From Stramonita haemastoma (Eukaryota; Mollusca; Gastropoda; Neogastropoda; Muricidae): a stretch of DNA of 64,000 nt. The notes under the pieces were generated by a model that worked only from the letters and a program-made list of their open reading frames with translations, had not been told where the DNA came from and ran no database searches. The DNA lies in the NCBI GenBank assembly GCA_030674155.1, contig CM060322.1, forward strand, positions 61,326,382-61,390,381, read 5' to 3'. Shown here in pieces: positions 59,880 to 64,000 of this stretch; the first letter of the stretch is position 1, and the number at the start of each line of letters is the position of its first letter. The translations under genes and the position numbers were made by a program.

Positions 59880-60360
59880 CTGTAGGCCCTGTATCCGTCA
59901 GTCTCGGAAGACTACGAAGTTACCCTCGACGCTCTAGCCTAAGAGTGCAAAGCCTGGGTAAGTAAGCTTAGTACGGAGGGTAAACTGTGCAGAAGTTCTC
60001 CACGCCACTGGAATGGTCCATTGGAAAGGCAATGGCCGGTAGCCTACAAGTAATGGCTCCAGTACCGTCGCAGGAACCGCCAGAGCGTTGCCATATACAG
60101 CCCCGAACAACCCTGGGGACTCCAACTCCCCAATTTTTCCTCAGGGTTGGTGTGTAAACACGACACCTGTGTGCATGCTGGGTTTTTTGTTTGATTTTTT
60201 TCGTCATCCGCTCCTACCGGCACACAGTGGCCTGCTCTTCCGAATGGCGGACCTTTTTTTTTTTCATTAATTTTTTTTTTTTAACGTGTAGCACAAGCTC
60301 TGCGTGTGCCAACACACACGGGGCCTCAGTCTCATCCAAACTGGGCCTGTAGGAAAGACT
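59880..60360 (-). repeat. Unknown repeat-like block joined to repeat 'C'/SINE-A
   Basis: 59880-60130 (CCGTCAGTCTCGGAAGACTA...CCCCGAACAACCCTGGGGAC) has more balanced composition than its surroundings; from 60135 it continues with the GACACCTGTGTGCATGCTGG and CACACAGTGGCCTGCTCTTC words of the composite SINE. It may be the head of a longer element. Confidence 0.4.
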
Positions 60361-60399
60361 GATCCATAGGAATAAGATGGAATCGAAACCCAGTCTCAT

Positions 60400-61180
60400 C
60401 AATTGATTTCTAGTTGACAGGTGCTGTTACACACACACATCAGTACATAAAAAAAATCTATGAGTAACGTGTTAACCATTGAAACAGTTTTAGAACAATT
60501 GCCATTTAGAATTAGTAGTGAAACACTCAACTTCCTCGTAAAGGTATCCGTCCATGGGCATTTTAACAATGGAACTAATATAAGTCCTGCACATTATAGT
60601 AGTAAGCCACTAGGCCAGCCTAGGCCTTTGATCTACCTACAGACAATGGGCAGACAGAGAGGAGGGATGGGGGCGGGGACAGACGAGGGTGGGATAGATG
60701 GATTTCTTTTATTGGGTTCCTGCGACTTAGGGGCGGGGAGACAGACAACAATGACGGCGGCAATTCTCTTTTAAGAAAGCAACTTCACTCCCCCCCCCCC
60801 CCCCCCCTTCCATCTCCTTCCCATGTGAGTGACAGTAGGCCTAGGGTGTTGGTTTGGTAATTTCGATTTCGGTGTTCCCCGCTTATGAAAACAGCGTAAA
60901 AATTACTTGTGCACGACGAATTAATGGTCAAATGAGGCCGTAGTCCTAGATCTAGTTGTCTTGCTTTCTTCAGCTATAGCCAAAGATGAAATACATGTAT
61001 TATACCGCAGATCATTTTCCTTTCTTCTGTGCAACTCAGCTCCAGATAATCTACTCCCTTTCATTATTATTGAAATAGAATTTGATTTTTTTAAAATATA
61101 GATACCCAAACCAGTTTTCTCACATATGTGCTTGTTCACAGATGACACTTTTGTGCCTTACACCAGCTTGGAGAGAACTA
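60400..61180. other. No gene or repeat recognised
   Basis: Mixed composition with a poly(C) run at 60790. No conserved peptide in the short frames. Confidence 0.4.
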
Positions 61181-61206
61181 TCCACTAACATCCCCCCCCC
61201 CCCCCC

Positions 61207-61456
61207 TTAGATCATGGGAGCGATCTAAAGGGGGAGGGGGGGGTCTAGATCTTAGTCTGGCAACCATGGGGGCACCCCTGAAGACTTGACAACCAGTTTT
61301 CTCCATTCCTCTCTCTGTTCTGCCTTTCTCAGGGTTTAGTTGAGTTCTAGGCCTGTCCATTCGCTGATGTTGTCCTCCCATCTCTTCCTGAGTCTGCCTC
61401 TTTACTACCTCCTTGGATGATGATGATATTGAGTTCAAACAGACCAGACCAGTCAC
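61207..61456 (-). mobile_element. Non-LTR retrotransposon 3' end
   Basis: Minus-strand peptide pieces (EEMGGQHQRMDRPRTQLNPE and the alternative frame) correspond to the end of RTE-like polymerases. It is separated from the rest by ~550 bases with a CA microsatellite (61790-61935). Confidence 0.55.
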
Positions 61457-61779
61457 TTAAAAGGAGGGCTAACAGGTATACCTATAGGCATGCCAAGCCA
61501 TGGAGCTTTTTCTCTGCACTGTGTGTGTCCAGCAGCTCTTTGCCCAGTTTGCTTTGGCCAAGAGATGGCTAGGCTAGTCCTCTGCAGGTTGTAGTTCAAG
61601 CTAAAACAACTGCAGCAGGTTATCAAAAATATACCAATTAAGTGAACAGCTAAAAATCTTGAAGGACTTCAAGGTGCAAGCCCAGATACAATACCTCAGT
61701 CACAACGTCACCAACTGTCCGACTCACAATCATTTTCTTTTTATGAAAAAAAAAAGGTGTTGCAATGTTTATAACACAC

Positions 61780-61786
61780 AATGTTA

Positions 61787-61821
<35 letters not shown>

Positions 61822-61876
61822 ACACGCACACCACAAACACACACACGCGCGCGCACGGGCGCGTTATCACACACAC

Positions 61877-61937
<61 letters not shown>

Positions 61938-61940
61938 TTT
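61780..61940. repeat. (CA)n microsatellite
   Basis: Pure CA at 61790-61820 and 61875-61935, with a CG-rich break between. Confidence 0.95.
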
Positions 61941-62016
61941 TGTAGTATTGCCTTGTAGTATTGTTTTTGCAAGTCCTTTTGATCTTTTGACATGCCTGCC
62001 ATTTAAGGTTACCCTT

Positions 62017-63330
62017 TTATATGATTGATAGAACGTTTTCGTAGGGATCAATGGTTTGCTGGATTCCGTTATACACGTCTTCGTTGCTTATGTGGTCTCT
62101 GTAGGAGATGCCAAGGAGTCTCCGGAAGCATCTCATCTCTACCACCTGTACTCTTCTCTCCAAATCTGCAGTCAAAGTCCCTGATTCGCAAGCATACAGG
62201 AATATGGAATGTGGATGGAGTGTGGATATGACAAGGGAGCGCATTAGTCTGATCTTGGAGTTAAGTGAAATGTTTTTGTCTTTCCAGGTGGTGTTCAGTT
62301 TTAACAGTGCTGTTATTGTCTGTGCAATCCTGCATACTACCTCTGGCTTGGACCCCTTGTCTGATACAATGGCTCTCAAGTACTTGAAGCTTTGAACCGT
62401 TTCCAGCTTCTGGTCATTGACCCTTATATCACTGCTGATGCCCTTGGCATTATTGGTCATCAGTTTGGTCTTCTCTGCACTGGTTTCCATGCCTTATGTT
62501 TTAGAGGCCTTGTTCAGGTGTTCTGTTAGGCTGGCAAGCTCTTGTTCTGATCCTGCCAGTCCATCAATATCATCTGCGAAACGGAGGTTTGAGATTGTTC
62601 TGCCACCAATGCTGACTGACCCTTCATGATGTTCCAATGCACCAGCTATGATTCTCTCAAGGAAGATGTTGAAAAAAGTGGGTGAGAGTAGACAGCCCTG
62701 CCTTACTCCAACTGTTGTTTGAAACCACTCTCCAATGTTGATGTTGTAGTACATTGCACTGGTGGCCTTTCTGTACAGCTCTTTGATGACTTTGATTATG
62801 TTTGCATTGCTGCTGTACAAATTCATGGCTGCCCACAAAGCTGCATGCCACACCCTGTTGAATGCCTTCTTAAAATTAATAAATACGTGGTAGAGGTCTA
62901 GTTGGTGTTGAAGGTACCTCTCACAAAGTATTCTGAAGTTGAATATATCTGTTCAGTTGTGCTGCGCCCTGTTCTGAAACCTGCTTGTTCCTCGGCAATG
63001 ATGGTCTCTGCTTGTGGATTCAGTCTGTTCAGTATAATCTTCAACATGACCTTGCTTGGGTAGCATATGAGGCTGATTGTGCAGTAATTCTGTCACTGCT
63101 GGAGATTTCCTTTCTTGGGGAGGGTGATGATGAGTGACTGTGTCCATGGTGTTGACCATTTTCCTGTCTCCCAGATCTTGATCAAGATTTTTGGTAAGAC
63201 GTTGATCATGGCTTCCCCTCCAGCTTGAACCAACTCAGCAGGAATGTTGTCAGCCCCTGCTGACTTCCCCTTTTTCAGCGATCTGACTGCTGTTTCCACT
63301 TCTTCACAAAATAGCTATAGAAATCTTTCA
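62017..63330 (-). mobile_element. Non-LTR retrotransposon (RTE-like) reverse transcriptase, decayed
   Basis: Minus-strand fragments in order: SLKKGKSAGADNIPAELVQA (63093-63299), a middle piece with frameshifts (62880-63090), GVRQGCLLSPTFFNIFLE and LRFADDIDGLAGSEQ (62494-62853; FADD is the catalytic motif), and the thumb/C-terminal region YLRAIVSDKGSKPEVVCRIA and [18 protein letters not shown] (62017-62490). The arrangement matches polymerases of the endonuclease-reverse transcriptase type common in invertebrates. At least three frame changes; no endonuclease domain upstream; a dead 5'-truncated copy. Confidence 0.8.
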
Positions 63331-63661
63331 CTTTCACTTTGCAAACATTGTAGAATCAATGATATCTACCATCTAGTGATAGATCAAAGACAAACGAGGG
63401 GCCAGCCGGATAGAATTAAACCATTACTGTTCATCAAACCATAAACCATTACTGTTCTTTTGAATTGGTCATAACCCCAGTAAAATAACTGAAGTTTTTA
63501 ACAGCTTACTCAAACTGAAACAGTCAGGATCAAGAGACCTTGATAAAATCAATAGTAAAATATAAAAAATCAGTGCATATGCTATAACTCATTAACTGAT
63601 ACTCTGACATAATTATTCAACTGGTGTATTGACAAGAGGTATTTCCCCATAAAGTTTAAAA

Positions 63662-64000
63662 GTAACACTTTAACATAAATTGGGAGACCCAGCCAATCTA
63701 TCTAATTATAGAGCTATATCTATTCTATCAATCCTGCCTAAACTATTAGAAAACATTCGATTTAACTTACATTCTCATTTCAAAAGCTATGATCTAATCA
63801 ATGAAAACCCGTCAGGACTTTGTAAAATTTATTCCTGCCATACTGCTTTCATTCAACTGACTGAGCAATGTCTTTAATAGTAAGGAAATTACCCACTCCT
63901 TTTTCTTGATTTCACTACAGCTTTTGATATTATTAGCCACTCTCTCCTCATTAAAAAAGTAGAAGTACTATGGAATTTCCATCCAGGCATTAACATTCAT
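63662..64000 (+). mobile_element. Second non-LTR retrotransposon fragment, runs off the window
   Basis: Plus-strand peptide NLSNYRAISILSILPKLLE, then HTAFIQLTEQCL, stop, and in another frame a LDF-TTAFDIISHSLL-like piece: the start of a reverse transcriptase domain of CR1/L2/Jockey type. Frameshifted and truncated at the window end. Confidence 0.7.

Noticed and set aside
60460..60774. 104-codon plus-strand ORF
   Set aside because: Low-complexity Gly-rich end, no conserved motif, no splice or promoter context.

Overview
The window reads as nuclear DNA of an invertebrate animal. It has GT-AG introns, tRNA-derived SINEs, non-LTR retrotransposons, a pogo-type transposon, long CA/GA microsatellites and very low gene density. 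A marine mollusc (gastropod) fits this repeat style, but that is inference; nothing here fixes the species.

Bases ~339-17602 hold four head-to-tail units (A-D) of an endogenous parvovirus-like element, all on the plus strand. A full unit reads: promoter with two TATA boxes, VP (single jelly-roll-type capsid protein, ~400 aa), ORF2 (~480 aa, unrecognised, central coiled coil), NS1 (HUH nuclease plus SF3 helicase, ~783 aa, overlapping the end of ORF2), then a small open frame in phase with NS1 behind a single UGA, then a poly(A) signal. A/B and C/D junctions carry arrays of TGACCTAATTA motifs and long inverted repeats resembling parvoviral terminal hairpins. Every NS1 and VP copy is broken by stops, frameshifts or deletions; the ORF2 copy of unit C (11206-12651) is the only long gene still open. 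Units differ much more at silent than at coding positions.

Bases 17603-26010 contain a decayed DUF6729-type gene fragment, a segmental duplication with minisatellites, dispersed repeats and a nested non-autonomous DNA transposon. Bases 26011-30397 are a pogo/Tigger-like transposon with 25-bp terminal inverted repeats and TA target duplication, inserted into a SINE. Bases 30400-42100 are gene-poor and full of simple repeats and SINE copies.

Bases 42171-57492 (minus strand) carry at least ten recognisable exons of one host gene that resembles vertebrate C1orf87 (an EF-hand-related protein); its introns are packed with minisatellites and SINEs. The 3' part (61200-64000) contains two decayed non-LTR retrotransposon fragments in opposite orientations.

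The item most worth following up is the parvovirus-like array: unusual gene order (capsid first, replication gene last), an unrecognised second protein, hairpin junctions, and arrays of a motif matching the ROR/REV-ERB nuclear-receptor element.
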